64,000 nt of DNA from Entonaema liquescens. Its lineage: Eukaryota > Ascomycota > Sordariomycetes > Xylariales > Xylariaceae. The translations under genes and the position numbers were made by a program. Below the pieces are notes generated by a model. The model worked only from the letters and a program-made list of their open reading frames with translations. It did not search any database and was not told the origin of the DNA. Shown one piece after another: positions 21,445 to 35,106 of this stretch (the stretch's first letter is position 1; every line of letters begins with the position of its first letter). The stretch is from NCBI GenBank assembly GCA_902805475.1, contig CADCSX010000011.1, positions 1,479,203 to 1,543,202 on the forward strand, read 5' to 3'.

Positions 21445-23971
21445 ATGTACGACGACTACGACCATCGGCCTCGCGATGAGCGGGACTATCACGGACGTAG
21501 ATCACCCGCTCCTAGGGACCACCACTATCGTTCGCGGCATGGTAAAATGATATAGCCTGGAGGATCGCTTGTCGAGATGAATATTGAGCTTGCGCTGACT
21601 TCCCTACGAGGAAAAGAATCCTCTAGATCGCCTAGAAGGACGCCTCCAAAGGGACCAAGAGGGGAGGAATCCTACCGTACCCGGCGCTCTCCCGCCGGAC
21701 GAAGACATAACTCACCTCACCGACGAGACACCTCTCCTGAATATCGCAAACATTATTCGGATCGCTCTATGAAGCTTGGCGGTGAGACTTACGATCGAGA
21801 AGCCGAATATTCGCCTCCGTACGACCGGGGCCGAGGTCGACATTATAACCGAAGTCCCCGGCGCGCCAACTCGGGTGGTTCCTCGCCTTTTGATTCTGGC
21901 GATGACGGTTATTACCACGATAGCCGTCGCCCTAGATCTGGACGACCGTATCATACTCTTAAGTTGGATGATATCCCTGAGAGGATGAGCACGCAAGAGG
22001 CAAGACTACTCTAATTCGTCAACATCCCTACGGCATATTGACTTTTTTTTTTTTTTTTTGGTAGATTGATTCTGCTATGCGGGACATGGGAGCTACTGGT
22101 CTTGTCGAGATCCGTATCAAATCAGATGACAGAAGTGGTACGATTTTGCCCTTTTTTAAATGATGAGCTATCACTAAATATAATAGGCAATCGTCGATTG
22201 TATGCCTTTGCTGAGTTCAGGTCCGAAGATGATGCTATCGACTTTTATGAAAGGAACTACCCTACCCTTGAGATCGCCAACTCTCACGGTTCCTCCATTC
22301 GTATACCTATAGAATATAGTCGAGAGCGCCGTCATATTGCCAATCCGGACGATTGGAAATGCACGATGGTAAATCGGAAACCCTAATTTATACCGTCTCT
22401 TTAGCTTACCTAACGTCGGGTTGGTAGTGTCATTTCGAGAACTTCTCCCGTCGAGCGACTTGCAAGCAGTGCAAAGCCCCTAGAACATGTAAGCCACGCA
22501 CATACAAGAAATAACATATCCTTATCAGAACTGACCCTTGGCCTCAGCGGAGAATACCGCTGACATGAAGCTTGACGGCAAAAGTGATGAGTGTCCACAG
22601 CAAACGCCGTCCCAGTTCATTGTCATTCGCGAGTTGGCTTCTTCTGTCGCAGAGACTACGTTGGCCAATGACATCAAGAGGCTCTACGTTACTAAGGACG
22701 AAGAGCCTAAACAATCAGCCAGCGCTTCTAACAAACTTAAAAGCACAGCTCCGATTGGCAATACCAGCGGGTTAGGCGCTAAGCCTGGATCTCTGGTACG
22801 CGTCTTTATGATTCGCGATAAATACTCGGATATCAGCTGCAATTATGGCTTTGCCGAGTTCTCGACACTAGATGATGCCCGAGCCGCCGTGGCCAAATAT
22901 AATGCCTCTCCTCAGTTTACGATTGCTTCAAAGCCCGTTTCTATCGCATTTATCCATTCTGGTGTATTTATACCCGTTCTACACCCAATACAAGGCGAGG
23001 ATCGCAGGTTCACCTTTGCAGCAACCCATAACCAGTCTTTAAGACTGGTATATTGGAACCCGTCAGTGTATGCCAATGAGCTTACGATTTTTAATGAGGC
23101 TCTATATGAGGATAAGCCATCGAACGTGGAGCAACTCAAGGATGACGCCGACCGACCGTCAGGTAAGGATTCCAAGAAAAGGAAAGCAGAGAAGGACCTT
23201 GCCGCGCCCAACGGCAAGAAGGTCATTGCGATGGCTCCCCAACTACAGATGTGGGCGAACAAGCATGCCGAGCTTCACGGGCCGAAGGAATTGAGCAATA
23301 ACGTAGAGCCTACTGAAAGCAAAGCGCCCGTAACTGGTTCTAATGCCATTGGCCCTATAAATATAAGCGCTCCGGCTCTAGCATTAACGGCCTTTGTGTC
23401 GTATGCTGATCTTGATCAAACGTGTTGTCTACTCTGTAGACGTAAGTTCAAGAACGAGCCTTCCCTCCGCCGACACGAGCAGATAAGCGACATGCACAAG
23501 GCCAACCTCAGCAATGATGCGGCAGTTGCTAAGGCAACTTCAGACTTGAAAGCGCTTGGCAAAGAGCCGGTATCTAGCTATCGAGACCGGGCTAAGGAGC
23601 GGCGAATGGCGCACAATCAGCCTAGCAAACCGAAGCCTCACCTTCCTAGAAAACACCCCCAAACGGCTCAACCAACGAAAGATGGGGGACTAGCAGTGGA
23701 AACGCCTCCTGCAAAACCTACCGTGTCAAAAGGCGCAGGATTACTGGCCAAAATGGGATGGAGCACGGGTGAAGGTCTCGGGGTCGAAGGAGGTGGGCGA
23801 ACAGCTATTATCGAAACCATGGCGTATACTCCTGGGGTGGGTCTTGGAGCAGAGGGAGGCAAGATTGGAGATGCCGCCGAAGAGGCTGCTCGAGCTACGA
23901 AAAACGATTACTCGGACTTTGTCTCAAAGGCTAAGGATAAAGCAAGAGAGCGCTACGAGAGGATGAATTAG
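21445..23971 (+). CDS. RBM5/RBM10-type splicing regulator (RRM, RanBP2 zinc finger, RRM, C2H2, G-patch)
   Basis: Six exons, 21445-21541, 21611-21999, 22065-22137, 22187-22368, 22428-22488 and 22548-23971, give about 741 aa. An Arg/Ser/Asp/Tyr-rich N terminus precedes a first RRM (~150-235, with LYAFAEFRS). A RanBP2-type zinc finger follows (~241-267: DDWKCTMCHFENFSRRATC, then KQCKAPR), a second RRM (~291-385, CNYGFAEFS), a C2H2 finger near 559-585 (CCLLCRRKF...RRHEQISDMH) and a G-patch (~660-705, AGLLAKMGWSTGEGLG). This order is that of human RBM5/RBM10, which act in early spliceosome assembly and alternative splicing. Nuclear by family. Intron 2 appears to start with GC (GAG|GCAAGA), since no GT donor keeps the frame. 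Confidence 0.88.
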
Positions 23972-24571
23972 CGCACGTTATGGGTGTGCCTTAGGGTCTT
24001 TCTCTCGGTGTATTGCCAGTATTGCCATGTGTTATTGGCTGTTGAGGATGGTCTTAAGCAATTTTTTTAGGTAGAGTATATTAGCTCATTCAAATGACAT
24101 TAATTATTACATCAATAAAGTCCGTTGCCGGCCAGTGTTTGATGTATACCTATTTGACATCCTATACTACCCTTATAGCACGATCTATGCGCGTCTAAGC
24201 TTCTAACAACTGGAGACATTATTTTTCAAATGATACTCGTTAACACGTACGTGTATTAATAGCTCTGGGAATAGAATACGAGCCTTTGCCACGGCCCACG
24301 TCGATTAATATATATTGAATCACCCAACCCATAATTATGTATATACAGGAAGCCGCCATCTCGGCTTCAACACTGTAGGGGCCAAGATAAAGAATACTCG
24401 TCCAAGAGTATGCAAGAAAGTCCATAGTACAACGTGAACCCTTATGTTTCTACAAATCTCTGGGGTATCATGACTTCTGCTAGGTTCAACGCTCATCAAC
24501 CTTCTCTTCCTCCAAGTACAACTCTTTAGGTTAAGTATGTTTTGCTGCGCGGCGGTACTTAATTTTTCTGT
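23972..24571. other. Intergenic between convergent genes
   Basis: 3' flanks of the RNA-binding protein and aspartic protease genes. No gene seen. Confidence 0.6.
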
Positions 24572-24630
24572 CTATAACACGACCAACCCAACACCCATTA
24601 AGCCACCCAGACTTGTCAGACCGGCCACAA

Positions 24631-26152
24631 CTAGAACATCCCAGCTTGGCGCAGGCACCACTCTGGAACTGGCTCCTCGCTGCTCTCACTACCAGGCGTG
24701 GCTGAAGACGTCCCGGTCCCGGTAGGCGAAGAATTACCGGTACCAGGCAACCCCGTGGCTGTTTGCGTTGCGCTGACTTGAGCAGCGACACCGCTGGCGT
24801 CGGGGATACCGGATTTGGTGATCTCTACAATTTCGCTCTCAGTACTATTAAGATTGGCCTGAGCAAGACCAATCTCCTTATTGGTGAGGTCGTAGACTAC
24901 ATAGGCAGAACGCAAGAACGTATCGCCTAGCAGATAATAGTCTCCGCTTCCCTGCAGACCGAAACTGCATACGTCATCGAAGGGTAGAGATGGCACATCT
25001 AGTCCCAGTTTGATATATTCCTTTACATTATCTAGAACCATCTCATCAATAGGAACTTGGATAACAGGACCATTTTTGCCACCGAATTGGAAATCGAAAG
25101 TGAAATTTTTGTTATCCAGATGTTCGCAGCTGATGTAGACAAGACCAGTTCCGGAGGTGTCATCCACAGCACCAAAGGCACGATAGATATTATTGGCCAT
25201 GGTATACGGGACATAGGTTAAGGTAGTACCTGAATCAAGGATGACCGGGACAACGGATCGCGTGTAGTTAGTAACTGTGCCATTGTCGGCGGTTGTGGTC
25301 AAAGACGACAGTGCGACAGTAAAGGACGAATAATTGCCGGCGCGGTCTGGCTCAATATCGATGGTTTTAAGCTTTCCGATGAACTTTTGGGTATCTAGAC
25401 CACCAAATAGGATTGTTCCAGTCTCGGCATATAGATCATCCTACAATAATAATTAATTCACTAGATCGTTCCTTGACCGACACTCCGCAAACCATTCGTA
25501 TATTCGGAAATTCAAGGGGTTTACATACCAGATACAAGCTATAAGCCTGGGAGTCGATTAGATCTTGTTCTTGAAATAAACTCATAATATTTGGGTACGG
25601 CTTCAGGGAAGCAACATTGGCGGCAAATCCTATACCCAAAAGACCAGAGTTGATGGTTGAATTCTCGGCCAGACCCATCTGTAACTTCTCGATATCGGCA
25701 CCACCAATGCTAAAGGTGTCCCGAATATAGTCGCCTTCAGCCCCTGAACCGTCAACATAGCGGATACTGAATTCGTCTCGAGAAACAATGGAGTAGGTCG
25801 AGCTCTTAGAAGGATCGTACGTCGATAGACAATATCCGTAGTAGTTCTGCATTGTTTTAGACCGGCAGAGGTTCGCGCGGCTATCTAATATCCAGACATC
25901 GCTACTCCCAGTATCGACAACTAAGTCAACAGTTTGGGGTGGCGTTCCCACGGTGACTTGAGCGTAGTAACCACCACCGGTCAAGTTGTTGTTCAGCTCT
26001 TGCGAATAGGTACCGGCGCGTCTATGGAGGGCAGATTGCCTATTCGTCGATCTGCTAAAGCTGACGGGGACGACCTTCTGGGAATTAGTATCGGCAGCAG
26101 CCGCTGCGGTAGCCGCCACAGACACGGTAGCGAGAGCTGAAAGGAACCTCAT
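24631..26152 (-). CDS. Yapsin-like secreted aspartic protease, GPI signal lost by apparent frameshift
   Basis: Two exons, 26152-25529 and 25440-24631, read as 477 aa. A signal peptide (MRFLSALATVSVAATAAAAA) is followed by a propeptide ending in a Kex2-like HRR (residues 43-45). The two catalytic aspartates are in VVDTGSSDVW (D80) and VILDSGTTLTYV (D277), as in pepsin-fold enzymes. A Ser/Thr-rich stalk follows. The read frame then ends in PEWCLRQAGMF, but another frame just there encodes VVPAPSWDVLVVAGLTSLGG plus a hydrophobic tail and stop at 24572-24574, a classic GPI-attachment signal. One missing base near 24650-24670 would explain this. With it the enzyme is GPI-anchored at the cell surface; without it, it is secreted. 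Confidence 0.85.
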
Positions 26153-27651
26153 GGCGAACGAGCACGATAACTACTCGAAGAAGAGGAAACACCGGCTTGA
26201 GGAGTAAGAAAGAATCAAGAACGACAGAAAGTAGACGAGACAATGCCAAAGCAGAAATGTAGGCAGATTCAGGCAACCCAGTCCTAGGGCACGATCCACC
26301 GAGCTGGACTTGGGTTAGAAGCTAGCCGGGGGCTAGTTTGATAATTCGTCGCCACGCGCCGGTGACCCGGTCAATTGGTGGTTAAGAAGTTGACCAGTTG
26401 ACAAAATAGGCCCAGACGCAATGAAATCCAAGTAGGACAAGAGGAAGAAGGGTGGAATTGATGTCTGATAGGTCGGTACGAGTATTGCGTACGCAATCAG
26501 ATATGTACTATTTGAACGAGTGTGGTTGAGTTGACATGCCGCCAATAGTCAAACATCAAGCGAGGAGACGAGATAAGGAATGGTATTATCCCCCTACTTC
26601 TTCTCTATTTTCCTCTTGGGCTTCTATGGCCTCTCTAGATGCCTATATTATTAATAGGCATAAACAGAGGAGAACAGAGGAGACCAGAATAGAAGAAGAC
26701 TGGCTACCCTAGAACAGGAGACGAGGAATAAACAGAAAAGAAGGAGAACAAAAACAAGAAAGGAGTGGTTGAATTAATGCGACTCATCGTGAGTTGTCTT
26801 CGTGAGCCGCTAAGCGAATTTCACATCGCCTATAGTTCTCTTTTTCTTTTTCTTTTTAATGTAATCAGACGTAATGAGACTCAATCAGACTTAATCCGAC
26901 TGATGTTTAATGAACTTGGGTTTAAGAAAGTAGTATCAACCCCACCTAAGTAAGAAGGTCCATTCAAAAGTCCAATAGGAAGTCACAAGAGAAAGCTTGG
27001 AAGTCTTGGCCCAGCAGGTAGGTACAGCCTAGATTAGGGGTGCCCGTATTGCCGTACAAGGTATCCAGGCTTCAATTGCCAGGCTTGCCAGGCTTGCCAG
27101 GTACAATAACATGCGCCTATATGCGTAGGTAGTACACAGTAAGGTACAGTAAGAAGATTACGCGTGCTAGGATCATCCTTTACCAATCACGCCATAAGAT
27201 AGGAGGCCCACTTCGTCATCTCCTGCCAAGCGATATATGCAGATACCCATACCCACACCTGTGGATATCTGTCGTACCCGCCATTCAGCTGCATATCTCC
27301 CCACGTTTCCTTACCACACGCGCCTCTATCTCGCAGCATCGTCGTCAACCACGTCGTCAACCACGTCGTCATCCATCTAGTGAATACAGATGAGAATAGT
27401 GTCATTATCATTATACCCAGACCTGATATACTAACCTATCCGAAGAAAGAAAGAGATGAAAACAAGAAAGGAAAAACAGGAGGAAAACAAATACATTGGA
27501 GCGATACCACCATATACCACCTATTGTTCTGTATACCATCATCCTATCACATCCACCCAATATACAGCCCAACCCAACACAAATGCGTAGCAAAAGTCAT
27601 CTTCTCCTATATCTTCCATAATGTTTTCATTTCCCCTTCATTCTACCTTCA
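26153..27651. other. Intergenic ~1.5 kb, no gene recognised
   Basis: Promoter side of the protease and 3' side of the polyketide synthase. It contains short tandems (CCAGGCTTG near 27075-27100, ACCACGTCGTCA near 27340-27370). The open frame at 27380-27799 overlaps the synthase end and is taken as spurious. Confidence 0.55.
26639..26661. repeat. Perfect 8-bp inverted repeat
   Basis: ATGCCTAT and ATAGGCAT flank the 7-base loop ATTATTA. They lie inside a longer, imperfect palindrome of purine/pyrimidine-rich arms at about 26595-26705. Confidence 0.6.
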
Positions 27652-30600
27652 TTATTCTTTCTCTCGTCGCTGTACGATTGTGGCGCTGAGGTCACTGATA
27701 CTGGTCTCGCTAAGCACCTCGAAGATGCTCACATCCGCCTCACACTCTCGAGAGACCCAGTTGCGGACTCCAACTGCTACGAGCGAGTCCACACCATAAG
27801 CACTGGGAGGTCTAGACTCATCCACGTCCGCAGAGTCCATGTTCATACTCTTCGAGAGCATCTCCCTGAGCCCTTTGCTGACGATACATCGTGCCTCTTC
27901 TGCGTCTGTTGCCTGCGCTAATAATCTGTGCATTACCTCTCGAGAGCCTGAGCCCTCTTCCGTGGTCTCTCCCAAATCTTCTGGCATGTCCACCTGGTTA
28001 AGATGTGTGAACATAGTCGTACGTGTCCAGTAAGGATCGGCTGGTTTATTTTGTAGAATTAAGCCGCCAGTTCCAACTCCTGTAACAACCTGTACCGGTA
28101 TCTTCTCGCCATCTTCCATATGGCCTGTGATGGCACGCTCGACGATACGTTTGATATCTTGGAGTCGAATGCCAAAGAAACCGCTAGCTTTGAGCTTGTC
28201 CAACGTCTCGGGGTCCTCCGCCAGCATTCCTGCTTCGAGGACCGGGCCTAGATCAATCGATACCGCGTTCACTTTGCCCTCACTTGTTGTCTTGATATGT
28301 CTGGCAAGCGAGTCCTGGAACGCATTGCCTGCTGCGTAGTTCGCTTGTCCGCGATTTCCGATAACGCCGGCTGAACTAGACAGGAAGACAAAAAAGTCCA
28401 GATCATTTTCAAAGGCCCGGTGAAGGTTCCACGAACCGACTGTCTTGGGCTTTGTCGCCAATTGCCAGTCGTCGTATGTCATATTTTCGAAGACAGAGTC
28501 GCGCAGCACAGCCGCACACTGGAATACTCCCTTCACAGGAGGCATTGATTCCCGGATCTCGCCTATGATCTTGTTAAGTGCTTCGCTGTCGCAGACGTCT
28601 ACCTTGAAAACTTCCACATTGATCTGCTTCTTGAGGAGAAGGTTCACGCAGGACTTAGCCAAGTCGTTCGTCGCACCGGATCGTCCCAAGAATGCGATAT
28701 TCTTAGCACCATTTGCCACCAATAACTTAGCAACCTCTATACCAAGACCACCGAGACCACCGGACAAGACGTAAGTTGCATCTCCACGTATATAGGAACT
28801 CATAGGGGGAGGAGCTCGTGGAAGGATCGCAACAGGTTTCGATGTAGGGCGCTGGCAATAAACATGAGTACCAATTGTCTCCGAATCTAGCGCTGCGAAG
28901 GCAGCCACCAGGTCAGAATAGTCGTATACACCTTGCGAATCTGGGCCCCAGATTCCAGACTGCCAAGATATGAGCTTGGGATAAATGGATGCCAAAGCAT
29001 CACCAAGGCGACCCGGTTGATATTTGGCGAGATGTGGTACATTTATGACTGTACAGCTAAATGTCTTGCCAATAACATCAGTCTCGCACGTTGCCATATC
29101 CTTACGATCAGGTTTATCAGCGAATCCAATTACACGACCATCTAGAAATATAATTAGCGAATAAACTCTTTTATTGCCCTTCATGTTGCAATAACTCACC
29201 TTCTTTGACGCATCTAATATTCGAATCTCGGCTTCGCGCAGCCGGGTCGTAGATTACGTCTACACCTTGATTGTCTGTCAAGCGTAGTACTGTGTCAACA
29301 AAATCTTCTGCTCCAGCATTGAGGATGTAGTCCTCCGGAACTCCCCAGGCTTGACTGAGAATTTCACGCTCACGATCAGTCTCTGCACTGGCGAACACCA
29401 CAGCTCCCGCAGATTTAGCAAGCTGGATCGCAGTCTGGCCAAATGTTCCCACGCCAGCATGAATCAGGATAGTGTTCCCGGTCCTAAGCTTACCAAGCGC
29501 ATATTCAGCAACAGCGAAGCTGGTCGGGAGGTAAAAAGGATAAGGTTTGGGCTGGCCCTCCGACACCTTGAACAGGAGTCGGTGATGACATGTAACGAAG
29601 TCTCGTAGAGAACCTCGGGCAATCCCCACGACACAGTCGCCTGGAACAACGCTTGTAACGTTCTCTCCAGTCTGTTCAACTACACCATATACGTCTGTCC
29701 CTAGGTCGCCGTTATCTACGCGTCCATGCATAATTTCGCGGTCAAGATCGTCCAGTGTAGTCGTGATAACTCGGACTCTTACACTATCCGGAGACAGAGG
29801 GAGGCTGGCGTCGGGGTCGTCGCTCCAATACAAGCTTCCTGCGTTGCCCACCTCTCCAATCTCGAGCTTAAGGGGTCTTTCGCTGGGATCAGGCATAGGC
29901 TGTTGATCAGGCTCGGCTGGCGCAGAACCACGCTCAACCATAGAATTGAGCGAGTTCACAGGAACTAACCTCGGGACCATGATCCGTCCATTGCGTTCAA
30001 TGTATTCTGTTTCGATTGGTCCCGTGGATTTAGGTCCAAAGAAAGATCGCGCGACCAAACCTAAGATTGTCTGAACAAACGGTACAGCCATCGAAGAGGA
30101 AAAGTCGAGATCGATGCCGATATCGAATGTGACTAACTTCTTCTTGGGGTACTCTGACTGTATCGTCCGTCCTAACGCCTGCGCCAGAGACGATTGCGGG
30201 TTCGTGGCCTCGAGCTGCGAAGCACGGGTAATCCAAAAGATACCCTTCACGGCGGAAACTACATTTTGAAATGCAACGAATTCCTGCTCTGTCCAGTCCC
30301 AAAGGAGTGCTTGCCCGTCAGCCTCTAAGAGAGAGATACAGTACCTTGGAAGCACCTCGTCTTCCTTGATGCTGCCTAAAGTTCGGAATTGGCAGTCCAG
30401 GTTTTTAGCGAGTTCGGCTTGAAGTCCATCGATGTTGGGGCTGGCGTCTACTGGGATAAGGACCAGTAAACTGTCGGTCACTTTGATATGTGATTCATCG
30501 GGATTAGACGAAATGTCGAATTCCTCCCACGTCATTTCAGAGCAGAGACCACGGTGGTTCGGAAGGAAGCCGAGCTCTTTCGTTGCGCTTGGAGTCAAGG

Positions 30601-33600
30601 CTGTAAAAGCCATGTCTTCAATTATCATCAGCGGGTTAGCACCGGAATCACCCAACCAAGACTGATCCGAAACAACGAAGGATGCAGTTGCGCCGAGTCG
30701 TCCATTAAGTTTTGCATTGGTATAAGCGGCAAGTTGTTTGCCAGCCCCTGAGAGCATGGGCGAATCGGCTGATATATAGAGACTTCCAAGGAAGGAGGGG
30801 ACCATCGGACCGTTTTCAAAACCCAAGGCTGTCTGGAAAACCGAGTCCAGTGTTGTCGGGTGTATGATGTGCGGGTATTCAAAGTTCGCGGGCATAACAG
30901 ATTCTGTGTCCGGAATACGAATAGTGCCTACACAAGCACCGTCCCCCTTATGAAGAGACTCGATATTTTGAAACAACCGGCCATAGTTCATTCCAATAAC
31001 ATCTAGACTCTCGTAAAGTTGCCTTGGATTAATCGAATCCTCGCATACCTTCTTTGCATTAAGGTATGTCTGGTAATACTTGTTGGTCTCCTTGGGGGAT
31101 ACGTGGTAATGAATTGTAATATACCCGCTCCCGTGTTCCTCCCAGGGTCTGTCTAATTGTTTGGAGTATATAGAAAACTCAAAGGAGACCGAGGGTCTGG
31201 CCGATGAAGGAGATCCCGCATCTCCAATAGGAGCTACAGCCATTGAGTTTGTCCTCCTGTTAAGGTTCAGGGCATATTCTAACCCATGAGCAGTACTTGG
31301 AATAATCATTGCCTTTTGAATTTTAAACTTGGTGATCTGGAAGCCCGAAGCATGTTCTGATGCCAGCTGCTTAGCAGCTTCGAGTACCATGGTAGCCATT
31401 CCAGCTGCCGGGTAGATTATAGTCTTCTGTACTTGGTGATCCATAATCCACGGGTTCTCTGAGACGCGGAAGAAGCCACGCCATCGCGGTTGAAACGGAA
31501 TAGAATCAGCTGTTGGTCGCCCGATAAGATCATATCTACCATGAACCTGGAAGCGATTGGCTAGAGACAAGTGCGACTCATGCCAATAGACCTTGTCATG
31601 GTTCCAAGGATACTTTGGTAGATCGATGAGTAGCCTTGGTCGTTCGGCCTGCACGTTTCTCATAACAACCCAGGGCATAACAATATCAAACCCATTGCCC
31701 CAGAGCTTCCCAGTGGCTTCCAGGAGGGTCACGGCCGCGTCTTTGCCCCTGTGAAGCACGGACGAGTAGACTGGCCGTTGTCTAAGCTTTTCCTCAGCGT
31801 CGAGGATCTGTCTTATTGGACCTTGGAGTGATGAGTGCGGTCCAACTTCCAGGATGAAGCTTGGCTTCTCGCTACCTTTTACGCCCATCATTTGATGCAT
31901 GGCATCGGCAAAAAGTACCGGAGACACCATGTTCTTCACCCAATACTCTGGAGAAAGATCTTCCCAACTGATGGCATTCCCAGTGACGGATGAGTACATG
32001 GTAGGAACCTCAGTCCTGGGTGATGCGCGATCAATTCCCACCCTAATGTCGCCAGGCATAATTAGCCCTCCTAGTGTGTGAGGATGGGTGATCGTCCCGT
32101 TTCTCGGTTTCTTCGGCTTGATGTGTGCGATCGATTGGAGATATGCTTTTTCGCAACGCTTCATATGGTGTGAATGGTATGCGATGTCCACGACAAGGAG
32201 CCTGTTGAAGATACCCGCGGCTACTAGAGCCTTCTGGAGCTCTTGGATTGCATCTTCGTCGCCAGATAACGTTACAGAACCTGGACTGTTGATGCAAGCT
32301 ACCACCACCTTATCGCCGCCAACTTGGTCTACATACTTCTGTACTTCGGAGGATGACAGACCAACAGCAAGCATACTACCCTTTATAGGCGCTTCATCTT
32401 TTCCAGTTAGCATGGCTCCAGCACATCGTCCTCGTTGAAAAGCCAATTCCCAAGCGTCCTCCCGCGAAAGAGCTCCCAGGGCGTAAGCTGCAGCAATTTC
32501 GCCAGAAGAATGACCACAGACATAGTTAGGGGTAACTCCGAAGTACTTCGTTAATAAGTCTACAAGAGCCACTTGTATCGCCGTTGTTGCTGGCTGGGAA
32601 ATCTCAGGTTGGTTGACCAAAGAGCAACTTTCATCCTTTAGGAGCTCAACAAGAAGACTGAAGGGGGAGCCCAGGCGGGTTTGTAGATACGAACTTGCGT
32701 CCTCGATTGATTGCAAGAAGGCGTCAAATCCGAGAAGCTCTCTTCCCATAGCAAACCATTGTGCTCCTTGGCCGCCAAATACAAAAGCTGATTTGATAGA
32801 GCTTCTGTCCTCCGATGCCCTAACAAGATCATTGATTGGCAATTCGACTAATTTCTGAACAAGCTCCTCGAGAGATCGCGCAACGACCGATGCTCTCCAT
32901 TGTAGTTGTGTCCGCCGACAACCGAGGGTGTATGCAAGGTCCTCGGTGATATTTCCAGATGAGGATTCAAGCTGCCTTCCGGCATAAGACGCGTAATTCT
33001 TAAGCATGTGAGATAATACCTTCTGCTCATGCGCCGAAAAAATAAATAGATGTGTTTTCGAATCACGGGTAGGGATCGGTATCCCCTGTACTGATCTAGC
33101 CAGTTCGCGGGTCGTGGTACTAGGCTTTAACGAGTTCCGGGTGCCATCAACTATGGTATTATGGTGTGCTGAGAGCCCCCTTTGAGCCATGTAGTGAGCA
33201 GCGTCATCAAGGATGACGTGTGCGTTCCTAATCCAGAAGTCAACGCTCCATTACAAAATAAAATCAAGGTACTAGTGGTTCTGAAGAGTAGGTAGCCCCT
33301 GAATAATGAAAACAGCGAGCTCGTGGCCGTGGAGTAGATGGGTCCAAGTCCGAAGGGCTGACACTAATAAATATATAAGGGGTTACTTACGTTCCACCAA
33401 AACCAAAGCAATTAACGCTCGCACGTCTAAGTCCTTCAGTCGGCCAGGGCGTATTTCTCAATGAGACCTAGTACTATATCAGTAAAGGAAAATAGCCATG
33501 TTGATATGTCTCCTTACCTTGACTTTCCAGGAGTTGAAGTCGATAGCCGGATTTCCGGGGGCTTCAAAGTTAAGATGCTTCGGAATCATTCCATTCTCAA

Positions 33601-35106
33601 TGGTGAGGATTCCTTTAACTAACCCGGCAATTCCGGCACATCCTTCTAGATGGCCGATATTTGTCTTGACTGAGCCGACATATATAGGGTCATCAGTACT
33701 ACGCTCTGGACAAAATGCGTCTGATATTGCTCTCAACTCTCTCCAGTCACCAGCTTGTGTACCAGTGCCGTGGCACTCGACGTAAGCAGTATTGTCAACA
33801 GGAAGACCAGCCCTCTTGTAAACGGTTCTAATATTGCGCAGTTGGGCTTCCGCGCTGGGTAGAGTAATACCTTAGGGGTAAAGTTAGCAACATCAATGTT
33901 AGACCAATAGCATACGTACCAGGTGTGCGCCCGTCCTGATTAACATTTGAACCTCGAATCACGGCGCGAATATTGTCGTTATCTCGTATAGCATCTGAGA
34001 GGCGCTTCATAACAACAATACCAATTCCTTCGCCACGACCGTAGCCATTGGCACGCGCATCAAATGTATAACATTTACCATCTGGACTCAAAAAGTTTAA
34101 TGCCGTCATAGGCATCATCGTGTTGGGCGTCAAAATCAACCCTGCACCGCCAGCGAGTCCCTAGTATAGTTAGTATACAGTTCGTAATACATGAGTGTAC
34201 CCAGATAATATGTGTAACGAATTGAGATGGAATCGGGTAGTTTCTCATCAGGATGCCACGAGTGTATGAACTTACAACGTCGATTTCTCCATCGCGGAGA
34301 CTTTGACAAGCATTGTGGACACAGACCAAGCTGGCACTGCATCCTGTGTCGATGGTCATACTTGGACCATTGATATCCAAGAAAAACGAAATCCGATTCG
34401 ACATAATCGCTATTCCATTACCGGTTGCCCCGTACTTGGGCGAGTTATCAGGATCGCGCAAAACGATCTGTTCGTAATCTATGATATAGTTAGAGCAGAG
34501 TGTCAGGGGTCAAAAATAGTTATCTCATGCGTATATACCTTTTACGAATGAGCCCACCCAAACTCCTGTATCACTCTTCTTGAGAGCCGTGCGGTCAATT
34601 CCAGCTAAAAGTACTTGTCAACGAAATGCAAATCAAGAAAGAGATAGTGGCTATTCATACCACTATCTAGAGCTTCTACAGCAACCTCGAGGAGCATTCG
34701 CTGTTGCGGATCTATTGCCTTAGCCTCGTCGGCTGGGATGGAAAAGAACTATAAATGTTAGTATACTTCCGCGTTGATATATACAGGCCGAGGCTTACAG
34801 AGCTGTCGAATGCTCCGACATCTTGCGCCAGGAAATGACCTGCTGTAAATGGGATCTAGGATGAGCTTTTAGCCACCATTAAGCAACGAAGTTACGAGGG
34901 GATATATATACGCTGCCTTGTCGATTTCCGCTCGGGTGGAAGTAGCTTGAGACGTTAAGGCGGTCCTTGGGGATTTCGGACCAAGCACTCTCCCCGCGGC
35001 AGAGCATCTCCCATAGTTCTGAGGGAGATGTAGCGCTACCAGGAAAACGGCAACCCATTCCTACCACGGCAATGGGTTCCATTGCGTCCTGGGTTGGGCT
35101 AGACAT
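27652..35106 (-). CDS. Highly reducing polyketide synthase (KS-AT-DH-ER-KR-ACP)
   Basis: Ten minus-strand exons: 35106-34912, 34855-34799, 34748-34661, 34604-34539, 34478-34276, 34160-33920, 33870-33518, 33467-33391, 33227-29200 and 29141-27652. They sum to 2266 codons with every phase matching. KS (~10-430) has Cys182 in DTGCSAS and the histidines of VECHGTGT and KTNIGHLEG. AT has FGGQGAQW and GHSSGE, with an unusual ~25-residue insert near 800-830. DH has the H of WIMDHQVQ and HPTTLDSVFQTA. ER has HAGVGTFGQTAIQLA; KR has SGGLGGLG and the Tyr of QANYAAGNAF. ACP has Ser in YGVDSLVAV. I see no C-methyltransferase and no terminal thioesterase. It should make a largely reduced, unbranched chain released by another enzyme. 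Divergent from an MFS exporter. Confidence 0.93.

Noticed and set aside
27380..27799. Plus-strand 139-codon open frame
   Set aside because: It overlaps the 3' coding end of the polyketide synthase on the other strand and is low-complexity.
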